Assembly (NCBI GenBank): GCA_964030475.1
Contig: CAXIPT010000001.1
Span: 22,226,776-22,290,775, forward strand
Origin: Tethya wilhelma
Lineage: Eukaryota > Porifera > Demospongiae > Tethyida > Tethyidae
DNA length: 64,000 bases
Reading direction: 5' to 3'
The notes beneath the pieces were generated by a model. The model saw only the letters and a program-made list of their open reading frames with translations. It made no database searches and was not told where the DNA came from. How positions within the stretch are numbered: the stretch's first letter is position 1; the number at the start of each line of letters is the position of its first letter. This document shows positions 13,601 through 24,900 of the stretch, in pieces. The translations under genes were made by a program, and so were the position numbers.

Positions 13601-15928
13601 GAACATTCATTAAAATGTATGAACAGAGTTCCTGATCTATGGTATGCTCCATTATTCCTTGCTCTACCTTCCTCATCTCAACTACAATCTATATATAGTC
13701 TCATTCCTAAGCCTCTAGCATGCTAATTTGTTGCTTATAATATTCAGCACTCTTAACTAATTTGGCAAACGTCATCATGATAATGTAATAATTTATTAAC
13801 CATTTTCATAATAATGAACAGTGGCCAATAGTAGATGCAAAAATTAAGCATGAGCAGTCTCATGTAAAGCACACAATGCCCACTGCACTCAGATTAATCT
13901 ACGTGCAGCATGATGCTGGCCAAGAGATACATGTGTGGAAATTTTTAGAACTGAAGAGCCTTATCCCCAGGCCCTCTGCATGTTGGTACTTAAACCTCTA
14001 CTGGACATGTAAAATTTTAAGAAAATGGTAAAGATCATCAACCAATAATAGCAGCACGCAGAAGGCCTGAGAATGAGGCTACTGCACAATAGGTTAATGA
14101 ATAATAAATAGCCCACAGTTGGACAACATACTGGATTGAAACTCTAACAGTGAGGCTTCAGCTACCAGAAATGCTACAATTATAAATTTAATGGTACGCC
14201 ATAAAATATTATCAATCAATGAATTCACCCTTCATGACTTGGGGCCTGGCCACATGAATAATAATTATTATTACCACCAAATATTAGGAATGAGGCTAAT
14301 ATAAGCATGCACACATAGGGCCTGGAACAATTAAGAACTCATTTTATGGCTACCTTATTCTCAGAATGAACACTTTTTCTAGTACATGGGAATACATTGA
14401 TCATATGGATTCATTGCTTGTTACTGTGTACACCTACAACAGTAGAGTATCAGTTATAGAGTACTCAGTTTTTCTCACAAACACAATTGCCACAAAATTA
14501 TCACAATAAGATGGTTTGATACTGGTGAAGAATAGCTGCATGAAACATCCTTTCTCTCAAATTTCATGCAATTCACAGAAAATAGGTGCTATGTAGTTGT
14601 TGTGATAATCTTTATGAACACAATAATATCCACATTGGGTACACACAAATAAAATAAATCTTAGTCTAAACCCAACAATGAAAGTAAACAAAAGACTGTT
14701 ACAGTAATAACCCTAACAGCCCCTAAATAACCTTGTACATATGCAGACCATCATCAAATCTAATCAACAGCATACCTGTGACATGGTAGACAGAGTTGAA
14801 TCCAATTCCAAATCTGCCTACTTTGAATGGATCGTCAGCTTTGATGCTCTGTTGTAGCTTCTGGATTCCCTCCCAGTCTTCACTTGTAAAGATGGCATCA
14901 TTTGCTGAGATAAGAGCTGGGCCCTGATATCGTGACAAGTCAGAGTGAGGGAGAGAGGCAGTCCCATGATGCCTGTGGTCAATGAAGAACTGTACAGTCT
15001 TGGCTCCCGCATCATCAGCATTCTGAATCATTTCCTTAATACGTAAATGTGTGTATAAAATAAAGGAAAACACAAGATGTCTGGTTTTTGTGCGACAAGT
15101 GAGGGAAATGACCTTATTAAGTGATCAATGCATTAAGTAAGTGAAAATTTAAATTAGCTCAGTGCTACTTTTATGAATAACAACTGCATGAATGAATCTT
15201 AGGTGTATCAAACAGAACAGAGAATCTGATTTCAACTGTATACATTACGTAAAAAAAAATCAGAAGTGCCGGCATTGAGTGACTGAATTACATCGTGAAC
15301 GTGACTGGAAATGAGTTAACTGTCACTGTACACGTACAGGAATCACATGACACAAGTACATATGATGTACACAGACATGAACCCAAAGAAGGTATACACA
15401 GGTGTCACGGTACCATGCTCACCTGGCACTTTGATAAACTCACGACCATTATGGCCACAGTACAGAAAAGTGTGTACAAACCGAGAATTATTTAGCTTAG
15501 TCAGACACTATTCTTGAGAATTAGGTAAAGCAACTTAAGAGCAGAAATTGAGCCCAGTTCATAGAAATATGCTTTACCAAATTAGGTAAACAGGTGACTT
15601 TTTGGTAACCAAGCAGGCTGTTTTAGTTCCCTGGAATTATAGTGAATGGTGGTTAATTAGGACAATACACTGAAGAGTAACAACCAGCCATCAAGATTCT
15701 AAGAGACTGCCAGTACTAAAATTACAGAGAAACCACTAGTATACACACGTTTCTGTGAACGGCAATATTATTATTATGCACAGAATAATATAGTATATAT
15801 TATATAGGGGTATGTACCTTGAAGATTTGTCCATCTGGATAGCGTTCCAGAATACCCTTGATGTAGATGGACAATGGAGGCCTTCGTTGCCCAAATTCCC
15901 GTCCAGTGATCACTGGGTTACTCATCAT
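1609..15928 (-). CDS. Sacsin-like giant ATPase-repeat protein (gene A), 3' truncated, one in-frame TAG
   Basis: Three exons are supported by splice signals and phase: 15928-15818 (start ATG, ends YPDGQIFK), 15034-14776 (EMIQNADDAGAK N-box, ends VYHVT plus one base), and one giant exon from 13484 down to the N at 1608. Three SRR modules with HSP90/GHKL-type ATP-binding motifs are visible. SRR1 spans exons 1-3 (FGIGFNSVYHVT). SRR2 starts near 9725 (KELLQNADDAEAT, FGIGFCSVYH). SRR3 starts near 6770 (KELLQNADDAKAT, YGIGFNVVYH). Paralog E runs on into J and HEPN domains, but here homology ends at the N. An in-frame TAG at 2701-2703 (minus strand) interrupts an otherwise open frame, because 2704-13484 and 1540-2700 share the same frame. 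The stop may be a mutation, a polymorphism or a base error. No N-terminal ubiquitin-like domain is seen, unlike vertebrate sacsin. ATP-dependent chaperone-like function is inferred from the family. Confidence 0.88.
2701..2703 (-). other. In-frame TAG inside gene A
   Basis: The codon lies between CITESLQ and LNDLLSK. Gene E at the aligned place reads CIQFTLKELYDIL with no stop. The frame is open on both sides (over 10 kb upstream, about 1.1 kb downstream), so a single substitution explains it. Confidence 0.85.
13485..14775 (-). other. Intron 2 of gene A
   Basis: Donor GTATGC follows the exon end at 14776; acceptor TTTTCAG precedes 13484. Phase 1 on both sides restores a GAT codon. The interior is AT-rich with no coding signal that I can support. 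Confidence 0.8.
15035..15817 (-). other. Intron 1 of gene A
   Basis: Donor GTACAT follows the AAG codon at 15818-15820; the acceptor AG sits just before GAAATG at 15034. The same phase-0 junction occurs in genes C and D. No other feature is seen inside. Confidence 0.75.
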
Positions 15929-16879
15929 CTGGTTAACTTCAAGTGGACCTTTCTAACCAAGATTGATCACTCTATACCAATCCATTCAATAGAACTAAGA
16001 AAGACCTGCACATTCAAGCCTGGACAGTATGCCGTATACAATCTGTTCCTGTGAGCGGTGACTGTAAATCCACTTCTAATTATATAGTTCTTGGAGAAGA
16101 GCAGCCAGTATCTAGTAATAGGAGTTAAGAGAATTCTACAGTAGTAATGAATTAAACTTGGTTAATTTTACATTAACATGAGCACATGGTTGGTGACTAC
16201 TATACATCAGTTTAGATTCTTGAGGTATACTTAAGTATGTAGATCCTCTCAATTTCTTGATAGTCACATGATGGTAATGGACCTTTATAAATGAACACTT
16301 CCCCTCCCTGACAGGAATCATGCAATCAATGAGCACCATGAAAATCTGTCTATACATAATTAAGTTACAGTTATACTAGACATGAAAGTGACTCACATAG
16401 TGTATTAAGCACTATTCACTTGACCACTAGCTGAATCTATGTTCAGCTTTACAGCTTGACTGGGCAAAATAATACAACAAACTTCTATAGGCCTATATAA
16501 ACTCATATCAAGAATTCGTTTTTCTCCACAGCATTGAACGCTAACCACGTGCCACATGCACAATGAATGCGGTTATTTTTTTCTCGTGAAAAAACTGTTC
16601 CGAGATTTATGGACAGTTATTCATGACCGTGTCCAAATCTAGACACGCCCCCTCCAGCTAGACTGCACGTCACTGCAGGCCTCGAGGCGAGGGCGCGGAG
16701 GGTTGTAACAATTAGCATGCGCGACCACTTTCCAGTTCTAGTTAGCACGTGTTATAGTCTAGTCCTAGACCCCACCCCTTTTTTTCGCTGGCGAAAGAGG
16801 TGGGGTCTAGGACTAGACTATACGTGTTACAGCACGACATTGTGGCATTCTGATACTCAGACAGAGATACCGAATCAGA
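15929..16879. promoter_or_regulatory. Probable bidirectional promoter between gene A and the GABA-B-like gene
   Basis: The two genes diverge here. The right half (about 16546-16750) has two CACGTG E-boxes (16546-16551, 16746-16751), a GCATGCGC half of an NRF1-like motif near 16714, and locally higher CpG than its surroundings. A strong hairpin lies at 16753-16822. Promoter function is inferred from position and motifs; no TATA box is claimed. Confidence 0.4.
16753..16822. repeat. Near-perfect hairpin next to a start codon
   Basis: Arms TATAGTCTAGTCCTAGACCC and its reverse complement pair over about 24-28 bp; the stem continues through a pyrimidine/purine stretch to a tiny loop at the TCGC-TG-GCGA centre. 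The hairpin ends 57 bp upstream of the ATG at 16880. It may be a short foldback MITE or part of the 5' UTR. Confidence 0.85.
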
Positions 16880-17683
16880 ATGAAAACTGTAAAAAGATCG
16901 ATTGATGTACTACTACTACTACTTCTTTGTGTGCTACTGAATCTCAAGAACTCTGCAGTTTTAGTTCTTGGACAATCAGCATCCACTAATGGAAACAGCA
17001 GTGCTACTCCTTTGTACTTTTCCTTGATCCTCTCATTTGGAGAATTTGGATTCAACTCTTCTGGTGAAGTTCCTGCAGTGAACATTGCCTTGGAAGAGAT
17101 TTACAGGGCAAACATTCTACCTGGTTACAGACTACAATACCAACGTGTACAGGATTCCAAAGTGAGTAGACAGAATAAGTTGGAATCAGTTTCATGAAGC
17201 ACAATAGCTTTGAGTAAAAGTCCTCCATTGCATGTTGGGAACTGCACCTTGATACTAATTAATACATCATGATCAATATATATAGCCGAATGACAATATC
17301 AGAAGCATACTTCTTATTCTTGTTCAGTCGTATAATTATTTGTTTGTGACCAAAATCAATTGAATTAATATGGGCTTGTAATCTAGCTGGCATGACATAT
17401 TATGATGTAGACCAGCTGATTTGCTATTTCTGAGCCATTATGTTTAGGAATGAAACCAACAGAATTGAGTTTAAACCTTAATTGTTTGACTTGTTGATAG
17501 TACTATACTCTACTGTAACAATGTCATGTATTAATGTGTATACAGTGTAACCGTGGAGCAGCTCTCGATGCTTTCTTTGATGACTTCCAAAGTGATCCAG
17601 TCAAGATTGCACTAATTGGATGTGGTTGTTCTGTAGCCACTGAGCCAGTTGCGGAGATTAGTCATCGTTGGAACATATCTCAG
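16880..17683 (+). CDS. GABA-B-type (class C) receptor, N-terminal ligand-binding exons, partial
   Basis: Exon 1 (16880-17161) starts with a signal peptide (hydrophobic VLLLLLLCVLLNL) and continues into LYFSLILSFGEF...VPAVNIALEEIYRANILPGYRL, typical of the start of the periplasmic-binding-like Venus flytrap domain of GABA-B receptors. Donor GTGAGT follows. Exon 2 (17546-17683) gives CNRGAALDAFFDDF and IALIGCGCSVATEPVAEISH, matching the next segment of the same fold; donor GTTTAT follows. The rest, including the seven transmembrane helices, is lost in the gap at 17774-18689 or beyond. The receptor would sit in the plasma membrane and bind small ligands; the ligand cannot be read from this. GABA-B-like receptors are expanded in sponges, so the family call is strong and orthology is not. 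Confidence 0.85.
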
Positions 17684-17773
17684 GTTTATAACATAAATGT
17701 ACAATGTGTGGTGTTATTTGAAATTGGGCATGCATGCATGACTACAATAGGATCAAGTTCAGTGGGGGGGGGG

Positions 17774-18689
17774 NNNNNNNNNNNNNNNNNNNNNNNNNNN
17801 NNNNNNNNNNNNNNNNNNNNNNNNNNNNNNNNNNNNNNNNNNNNNNNNNNNNNNNNNNNNNNNNNNNNNNNNNNNNNNNNNNNNNNNNNNNNNNNNNNNN
17901 NNNNNNNNNNNNNNNNNNNNNNNNNNNNNNNNNNNNNNNNNNNNNNNNNNNNNNNNNNNNNNNNNNNNNNNNNNNNNNNNNNNNNNNNNNNNNNNNNNNN
18001 NNNNNNNNNNNNNNNNNNNNNNNNNNNNNNNNNNNNNNNNNNNNNNNNNNNNNNNNNNNNNNNNNNNNNNNNNNNNNNNNNNNNNNNNNNNNNNNNNNNN
18101 NNNNNNNNNNNNNNNNNNNNNNNNNNNNNNNNNNNNNNNNNNNNNNNNNNNNNNNNNNNNNNNNNNNNNNNNNNNNNNNNNNNNNNNNNNNNNNNNNNNN
18201 NNNNNNNNNNNNNNNNNNNNNNNNNNNNNNNNNNNNNNNNNNNNNNNNNNNNNNNNNNNNNNNNNNNNNNNNNNNNNNNNNNNNNNNNNNNNNNNNNNNN
18301 NNNNNNNNNNNNNNNNNNNNNNNNNNNNNNNNNNNNNNNNNNNNNNNNNNNNNNNNNNNNNNNNNNNNNNNNNNNNNNNNNNNNNNNNNNNNNNNNNNNN
18401 NNNNNNNNNNNNNNNNNNNNNNNNNNNNNNNNNNNNNNNNNNNNNNNNNNNNNNNNNNNNNNNNNNNNNNNNNNNNNNNNNNNNNNNNNNNNNNNNNNNN
18501 NNNNNNNNNNNNNNNNNNNNNNNNNNNNNNNNNNNNNNNNNNNNNNNNNNNNNNNNNNNNNNNNNNNNNNNNNNNNNNNNNNNNNNNNNNNNNNNNNNNN
18601 NNNNNNNNNNNNNNNNNNNNNNNNNNNNNNNNNNNNNNNNNNNNNNNNNNNNNNNNNNNNNNNNNNNNNNNNNNNNNNNNNNNNNNNNN
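17774..18689. other. Assembly gap (916 Ns)
   Basis: A run of N follows a poly-G stretch. It probably hides downstream exons of the GABA-B-like receptor. Open frames that cross it are artefacts. Confidence 0.99.
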
Positions 18690-19196
18690 TATAGAGCGGG
18701 TGCAATTACGTAAAATGAGTCACTTCCGTATGGCAAAAATGTACAGAGCAATACGGAGAAACGAGCAGCTGTCATTTACTTCCGTATGGCAAAAATAACT
18801 AATTTTAGTATCACTTCAAAATGCTTCCGGTTTTGATGACGTTAATTGCAAGAGCTCTATGTCGCACGTGAATATGACGACCATTACTACACTAAAATTA
18901 GTATGCTATCTGCCGGCGCCGAGAGAAACCACAACTGGAACAAGATGCCAATAAGTGCTAATCCCGATCAGTTGCCTGTATACATAACGGGCAGTTTGTC
19001 GAATGCTGCTAGAGGGGTGTTTAGAGCACAGCAGTTTGGCCATCTAGGTTCTCCTCCCATTACAGGTTAGTATGGGATAATTATTGCGGTTTCAAGATCC
19101 ATGGCATTTTGTTATCCTCAAACATACAAATTTTAGCCTCATATACCCTAGATTATGCCACGAAAGTTATGAGCCATCTGGATATGATCCATATAT
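18690..19196 (+). other. Possible exon 18852-19066 of unknown gene, otherwise noncoding
   Basis: A frame after a possible acceptor (AAG near 18851) reads ELYVAREYDDHYYTKIS...YITGSLSNAARGVFRAQ and ends at a good donor (ATTACAG then GTTAGTATG, exon end 19066). I do not recognise the protein. It has no clear link to the receptor upstream or to the 2A gene downstream. A 19-bp direct repeat (ACTTCCGTATGGCAAAAAT) occurs twice just upstream at 18722-18797. Confidence 0.3.
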
Positions 19197-19270
19197 TATG
19201 ATCCTACACTTGAAACAGTTGTTTAGTCATATAATATTATGATCCTACACTTGAAACAGCTGTTTAGTCT
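19197..19270. repeat. Short direct repeat beside a MITE
   Basis: A unit of about 32 bp containing TATGATCCTACACTTGAAAC is present twice (about 19197-19229 and 19239-19270), separated by under 10 bp, just before the MITE-like element at 19265. Confidence 0.7.
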
Positions 19271-19563
19271 CGCGGGCCAGCCCCTTTCGAGGAAAGCCTG
19301 GTTACACTCACAAGGCGGTTTTTGTTTAAGTGTCCAGGAATTTCTTGGACACTTAATTGGCCACAGCGTGTTGCTATGTAAACTCCAATAGTTGTCCCTA
19401 ATGGAAGTGAAGCCATTACATCACTTGTCAGTTTTGATGTTATAACCGGCATGACAGCAACACTTCCACACTACAATCTGCTGACAGTGCAACTCACGGA
19501 TAGCCACTGGCAGTGTAACCAGACTCTTCCTTTCCCTTGGGAAGAGTCTGGCCCGCAAGACTA
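19265..19563. mobile_element. MITE-like element with terminal inverted repeats and TA ends
   Basis: The ends read TAGTCTCGCGGGCCAG and CTGGCCCGCAAGACTA in inverted orientation, and the similarity extends imperfectly inward for about 50 bp (GGTTACACT on one side, AGTGTAACC on the other). Length is about 299 bp with no coding capacity. TA at both outer ends is compatible with a TA target duplication, as in Tc1/mariner-like or PIF/Harbinger-like MITEs; the superfamily is not resolved. Confidence 0.7.
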
Positions 19564-19580
19564 ACAGCTCTCCTGTATGG

Positions 19581-19630
19581 GTTAGCTCATGGATATTATA
19601 GCTCTCGGAGCTATAATATCCATAGTTAGC
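19581..19630. repeat. 50-bp palindrome
   Basis: Arms around GGATATTATAGCTC and GAGCTATAATATCC with a TCG centre, flanked by GTTAGC and GCTAAC-type ends. It lies just right of the MITE. It could be a foldback element end or a hairpin in a 5' flank. Confidence 0.75.
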
Positions 19631-19834
19631 TTTACCGCAATCCAAAGCTTTGAAGAATTTGTTGATTGAAATTGAAAATTAGAAGAATTGAAAGAATCAA
19701 AAATCAGCTTGAAGTTTGATGTTTTAGGCTAGATGCTTTGTGGTGACATTGCATAAAATTACACCCTATGTGAGAGTACCCTTTGAGCTAGTCTCGTGGC
19801 AACAAGACTCAGACTATATTAGAGTATTTAGGGT

Positions 19835-20675
19835 ATGTATATCCCAATGTCTCTTTATTATATAGGAACTGTTACAATATTGAAGTGCTCACAGATGACC
19901 TGTTACAGTGACTCTGAGAAAATATACAAGTGGACTACTGGTACCACTGCTGCTCATCTGATAGGAGTACTAGTGTTGCCGTTCTTCCTCCAGCTCTTTA
20001 CTCTATTGCTGCTGGCCATGCTCCTCCTACTAGCTGGAGATATAGAGAGAAATCCTGGACCCCTTCATGGTAAGTCTATAGAAGATTGAGTCATATGACT
20101 ACATGTATGCCTATTATCATCACTGATCAGTGATTTAAGTTTTTTGAAGCTTGCCGGAGATGATGGCTGGGATTGTGCGGGCTAACTGAAAAACTGAATT
20201 ATTATCAATTTTTGTAGCATAATAATGAAATAATTTATACACTATATATCACAGTTATACTCAGTATGCAGTTATATAGTCTATAAAATATCATCTTCAC
20301 TGAAATAGCCTTTGTTCCATTCAGTTATAATGTCACAGCGCAGGACTAACTTGTCTACCATAACTGCGTGATAATGACATAACTAACTTTGTGTAGGTTT
20401 GAATGTGACCATCCTGACTAGGGAGCTGAGTCCAGCTAAAGACAAGTGGCATGAAATTGGTGTACAACTGGAGATTGAACTCTCTCAACTCAGTGATATT
20501 GAAGATAAACATCTCACAAATGAAAGAAGAATGACCGAAATGTTAGCTTTCTGGTTGGATGGAAATACCAAAACAAGAGTTTGTTGGGAGTCCATTTTAG
20601 AGTGTCTCAGATCACCCACTGTTAACAAAAGAGGACTAGCAAAAGAACTCCAGGAAAAGTACTGTCAACGGAATG
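19835..20675 (+). CDS. 2A-like leader + death-domain protein, partial
   Basis: Exon 1 (19835-20069) encodes a long hydrophobic stretch (LIGVLVLPFFLQLFTLLLLA) running into AGDIERNPGPLHG, an excellent match to the 2A ribosome-skipping consensus D-x-E-x-NPGP. Donor GTAAGT follows in phase 1. Exon 2 (20397-20675) has acceptor TGTAG and encodes LNVTILTRELSPAKDKWHEI...LSDIEDKHLTNERRMTEMLAFWL, a six-helix death-fold (death domain), then donor GTGAGT. Further exons are expected but not seen before the LTR element at 21706. Known: 2A-like sequences that double as N-terminal signal sequences were reported in NLR-type immune receptors of sea urchin. Inference: this is a related sponge death-domain receptor or adaptor. 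Start choice is uncertain (ATGs also at residues 5 and 21). Confidence 0.8.
20070..20396 (+). other. Intron of the 2A/death-domain gene
   Basis: GTAAGT...TGTAG, phase 1 at both ends (CATG joined to GTTTG gives HGL). No other content is recognised. Confidence 0.75.
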
Positions 20676-21483
20676 GTGAGTAAATAACTCTATATGTGAA
20701 GCTTGTGGCAGTAAAAATCAAAGATTAAGTATACCCTAGTAAAATCTAGTTACTGTGGTCCAGAGATTGTGTGATATGTCCACTACAAGCACATGTCAAA
20801 TTTTGAGAGCCTATAAATAATAGTTAGAGGACGAGTCCAAGTAATTCTATTGGATAGCCGCAAAAATCCGAGCGATTATTATCTAGCTATCATAGATACG
20901 TACAGTTGAAAATTCATCTAGGTTCCATGTTCACTAGCTCTTTGTCAAGCTAGTTACGTAGACTTGAAAGATTCATTTTGGCTTACTCTCAAGTTTGTCA
21001 AGCTATGGACTGTCCTCTGTAGATACTCAAGCTACTTACGGCAAGTCTTCAAGTGTTCTTTTCTTCTTGTTGCAAGCTGACCCAGATGCATGGGAGTGGT
21101 TTTGAAATGAGTTCAGAGGTCAAATTTTAAAAGCGCAGCGCTAGCATAGCTGACCTGCTAGTGCTGAACAAGCTGGATAGTTTTTCAAGAAAACAAGAGA
21201 AGAAACTAGTAGTATTAGTTGTTTGTAATAATATTATAATATAGTTTGCCTCAGGCACTTAGAAGACCTGCAGATCTCTATTGAGCTTTGCAGGTCTCTA
21301 AGCTCAATAGAAACCTGTGATTGACCAATCAGATTACAGTATTTGTGACAACTTCTTCTAAAGCATACCAGAAATGGTTGTAAGCTAAGTGCATGTGGTA
21401 AATTCATTACTGTTCATGTGTAAACACTCACAATTCTCTTCACAAGGGTTGGGTCAAAGGTTATGTTGCCGTATAGTACTATC
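20676..21483. other. Noncoding stretch after the death-domain exon
   Basis: No coding exon, RNA gene or repeat that I can support. It may be the next intron of the 2A/death-domain gene. Confidence 0.4.
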
Positions 21484-21636
21484 CAGAGGAGGTACGACAC
21501 GAGTGCACCTTTGCTGAGCTGGCAAGCAGGTGTACGTGATCAACTCTCATTGTGAAGTATTGTGGTCACATAATTGGAATGTAATTAACAGACTTACAAA
21601 GCTCAGCAAAGGTGCACTCGTGTCGTACTTCCTCTG
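21484..21636. mobile_element. 153-bp MITE-like element
   Basis: Terminal inverted repeats of 37 bp (outer end CAGAGGAGGTACGACACGAG, inner end GCACCTTTGCTGAGCT) pair with one mismatch. The core between them is short and noncoding. No clear target duplication was identified. Confidence 0.85.
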
Positions 21637-21705
21637 AGTAATACAGTATGTCTATACCCATGAAACCTTACTAGTATGCTAAATAGGTAGTAGGTATACC
21701 ATATT

Positions 21706-21885
21706 TGTAGTAACTGGAAACTTGTAATAACTGTAATTAGTTGAGTATTTCCTGTATGTGAATATTATGACGTTATGTAAAACTATAAATGCATGCTTAT
21801 TTGTATTGTCAGATCTGATGTTTTATTCCTGTTCAATGTCAAAGAACTTTTGTTGTAAACTAAGCGTGCAGGGCGCGATACCACA
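21706..21885 (+). repeat. 5' LTR (180 bp)
   Basis: It starts TGTAGTAACTGG and ends GCGATACCACA (TG...CA). It matches the 3' LTR except for indels. TTTGGCGACAAGGAT directly follows, with a TGG two bases after the LTR as expected for a tRNA primer-binding site; I did not assign the tRNA. Confidence 0.88.
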
Positions 21886-21913
21886 TTTGGCGACAAGGAT
21901 AAAGTGAGAGTAA

Positions 21914-24900
21914 ATGGCTATCCACGGAACTCTTTCTGCTTTCGATCCAAAACAAGAGGATTGGACGAGTTATACGGACCGTATGTCCTACTACTTCACA
22001 GCAAACGAAGTGACTGATGCAGCGAAGAAGCGTTCAATATTGTTGTCTGTTTGTGGGGCAGCTACTTTTAAGCTAATTAAGAATTTGGTGAAGGAAGGCG
22101 AACTGGACAGTAAAACGTACAGCCAAATTGTTGCTTTAGTCAAGAGTCACTACGACCCGAAGCCATCGGAGATAATGAAACGGTTCAAGTTCAACACACG
22201 TACGAGAGCTGACGAGGAATCAGTCGCCTCCTATGTTGCCGCTTTGAGAGAGTTAGCACAACACTGTGCGTACTAGGAGAGTCTCCAGGACATGTTGAGA
22301 GACAGGCTCGTTTGTGGTGTGCGCCATCAAGGGATAACAAACTGCCTACTGGCAGAGAAAGACCTTACGTATGACAAGGCACTAGAATTAGCACAGGCTA
22401 TTGAGTCGGCAGAGAGAGACACGAGGGATCTGCAGAATTCTGCTGCACGAAACTCGCAAGTGCCGGTACATTACAGTACCCCCCACAGAGAAAAGAAACA
22501 CAAGACTCAGAGTAAACCCACAGGATCGAAGATTGCTTGTTACAGATGTGGTGGTGACCACTTAGCAACTCATTGTAAATTCAAAGACACTGTATGCCAT
22601 GCCTGCAAGAAGAGAGGACACCTAGTCAGGGTGTGTACTGCCAAGAGTGGACAGAAGAGGAAGCCTGGTGCCAAGAATAATTATGTCATTACCTCAGAAA
22701 ACCTAGAACAGGATTCAGAGACAGATCAAGGATCTGAAGTATCTTCCTCAGAAGAAGAAGAAGAGTCAGTCTATCATATGTTCAATGTGCAGACAGGTGC
22801 AGCCATGAACTGTGTTGAACCAATCTTCAAGAAGTTGTGTATCAATGGAGTCCAAATTGAGATGGAACTAGACACAGGTGCAGCTGTTTCTGTAATAACA
22901 CAACACACCTACAAGAAGGTTGCACAACAAGGTCACATCCAACCTCTCCAACAGTCTGACCTCAAGTTGAAGTCCTACAGTGGACAAGCCATACCAGTGT
23001 TTGGACAGGTGCCAGTCAAGGTCAATTATGGTCAGTCGGAATGTGAGTTACTTGTACATATAGTAGATGGGGAGGGACCTGATTTACTTGGAAGAGAGTT
23101 GATGAAAGAGTTAAAGGTGACCCTTAGACCTGAAGAAATTCACTCTATGGAAACAGAGAGGTCACTAAATGGGGTGTTAGGCAAGCATTCCAAGGTGTTT
23201 TCTGAGGGATTAGGTTGCCTGCAGGGTTCACCAGAAGTGAAGCTAAATGTGGACAAAGAGGCAACACCCAAGTTTTTCAAAGCTAGACCCGTACCCCTCG
23301 CATTGAAGAAGAAAGTTGAAGAGGAATTGAACAGACTTGAAAGTATGGGTATTATTTCCCCTGTTGATTCTTCCAGGTGGGCAGCCCCAGTGGTCCCAGT
23401 TGTAAAACAGAATGGGAATGTTAGGCTCTGTGGTGATTTTAAAGTAACAATTAACCAGGCCAGTCCTGTTGATAAATACCCACTTCCTAGAGTGGATGAG
23501 TTGCTGGGGAATTTGTCAGGTGGGAAGTATTTCTCAAAACTAGACATGTCACAGGCCTATCTCCAGCTACCTCTGGATGAGGAGTCACGAGAATTCATTA
23601 CCGTAAACATCCACAAGGGTTTGTACAGATTCAATCGATTGCCTTTTGGAGTGGCGTCAGCCCCCTCAATTTTCCAACGAACAATGGAAACACTTTTACA
23701 GGGTATTGAGGGAGTGTCAGTGTATATTGACGATATTCTCATAGCTACTCCCACAGTGAAAAAACACTTAGAAATTCTCGATCAAGTTTTAGAACGCCTA
23801 AGCAAAGCCGGACTTAGGCTAAACAAGACCAAATGCTATTTCTTACGATCACAGATCGAGTATCTCGGGCACATCATCGACAAGGATGGTTTACATCCTA
23901 CTTCAGAGAAGATTCGTGCTATCCAAGATGCACGGACACCTACCAATGTTGGAGAACTTAGAGCCTTTTTCGGAATCTTGAACTATTACCATCGTTTTCT
24001 CCCAAACCTTTCATCTAAACTAGCGCCACTTTACCAGCTGTTGAAGAAAGATGTGAAGTGGACATGAAGCCGCTTTCAAACAGGCCAAGCATGTTCTGCA
24101 GCACAACTCACTCCTGGTTCACTATGATGAATCAAAGCCACTAATTCTTGCGTGTGACGCATCGAAATATGGATTAGGTGCTGTACTATCTCATGTGATG
24201 GAGGATGGTCAAGAAAAACCCATCGCTTATGCATCCAGGACGCTCACAGCAACAGAAAAGAATTACTCTCAAATTGAGAAGGAAGGCCTCGCCATACTAT
24301 TTGGAGTGAAGAAGTTCCACTATTACCTGTATGGTAGACACTTCGATATAGAGTCAGATCACCAACCACTTGCATACCTTTTCAATGAGACGAGAGGAAT
24401 ATCTCAGATTCCATCCTCTCGTATTCAGAGATGGGCACTTACTTTGAGTGCATACACTTATACTATTCGTCATAAGTCAGGGTCGACTTTAAGCAATGCT
24501 GATGCTCTCAGTAGACTACCACGTCCAGAGACAACAGAATACCAGGTGATCTTATTCACCTGATCAAGCATCTCGCTGGAGCAAATGTGAGTGCGAGTAA
24601 CATTGAGACATGGACATCACGACTATCTAAAGTGAGAAAGTTTGTGAAATCTGGATGGCCAGTTTCTACTACAGATGATCTCAAACCGTATGTGTCAAGA
24701 CAACATGAACTGAGTACTCTAAATGGATGTGTTTTGTGGGGATCCAGAGTGATTGTGCCGCCACAAGGAAGATCACTTGTTCTCGAGGAACTACATGAGT
24801 CACACTTGGGAGTTTGCAAAATGAAAGCTCTAGCAAGAAGCTATGTGTGGTGGCCGAACATGGATCGAGACATTGAGAATCTTGTAAAACAATGTATGAC

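Noticed and set aside
17534..18798. Long open frames across the N run on both strands
   Set aside because: They consist of Ns translated as X; only 17546-17683 has real coding sequence.
22274..22276. Programmed readthrough of the gag TAG
   Set aside because: The copy has several other lesions, and the stop lies inside gag rather than at a gag-pol border, so decay or error is simpler.
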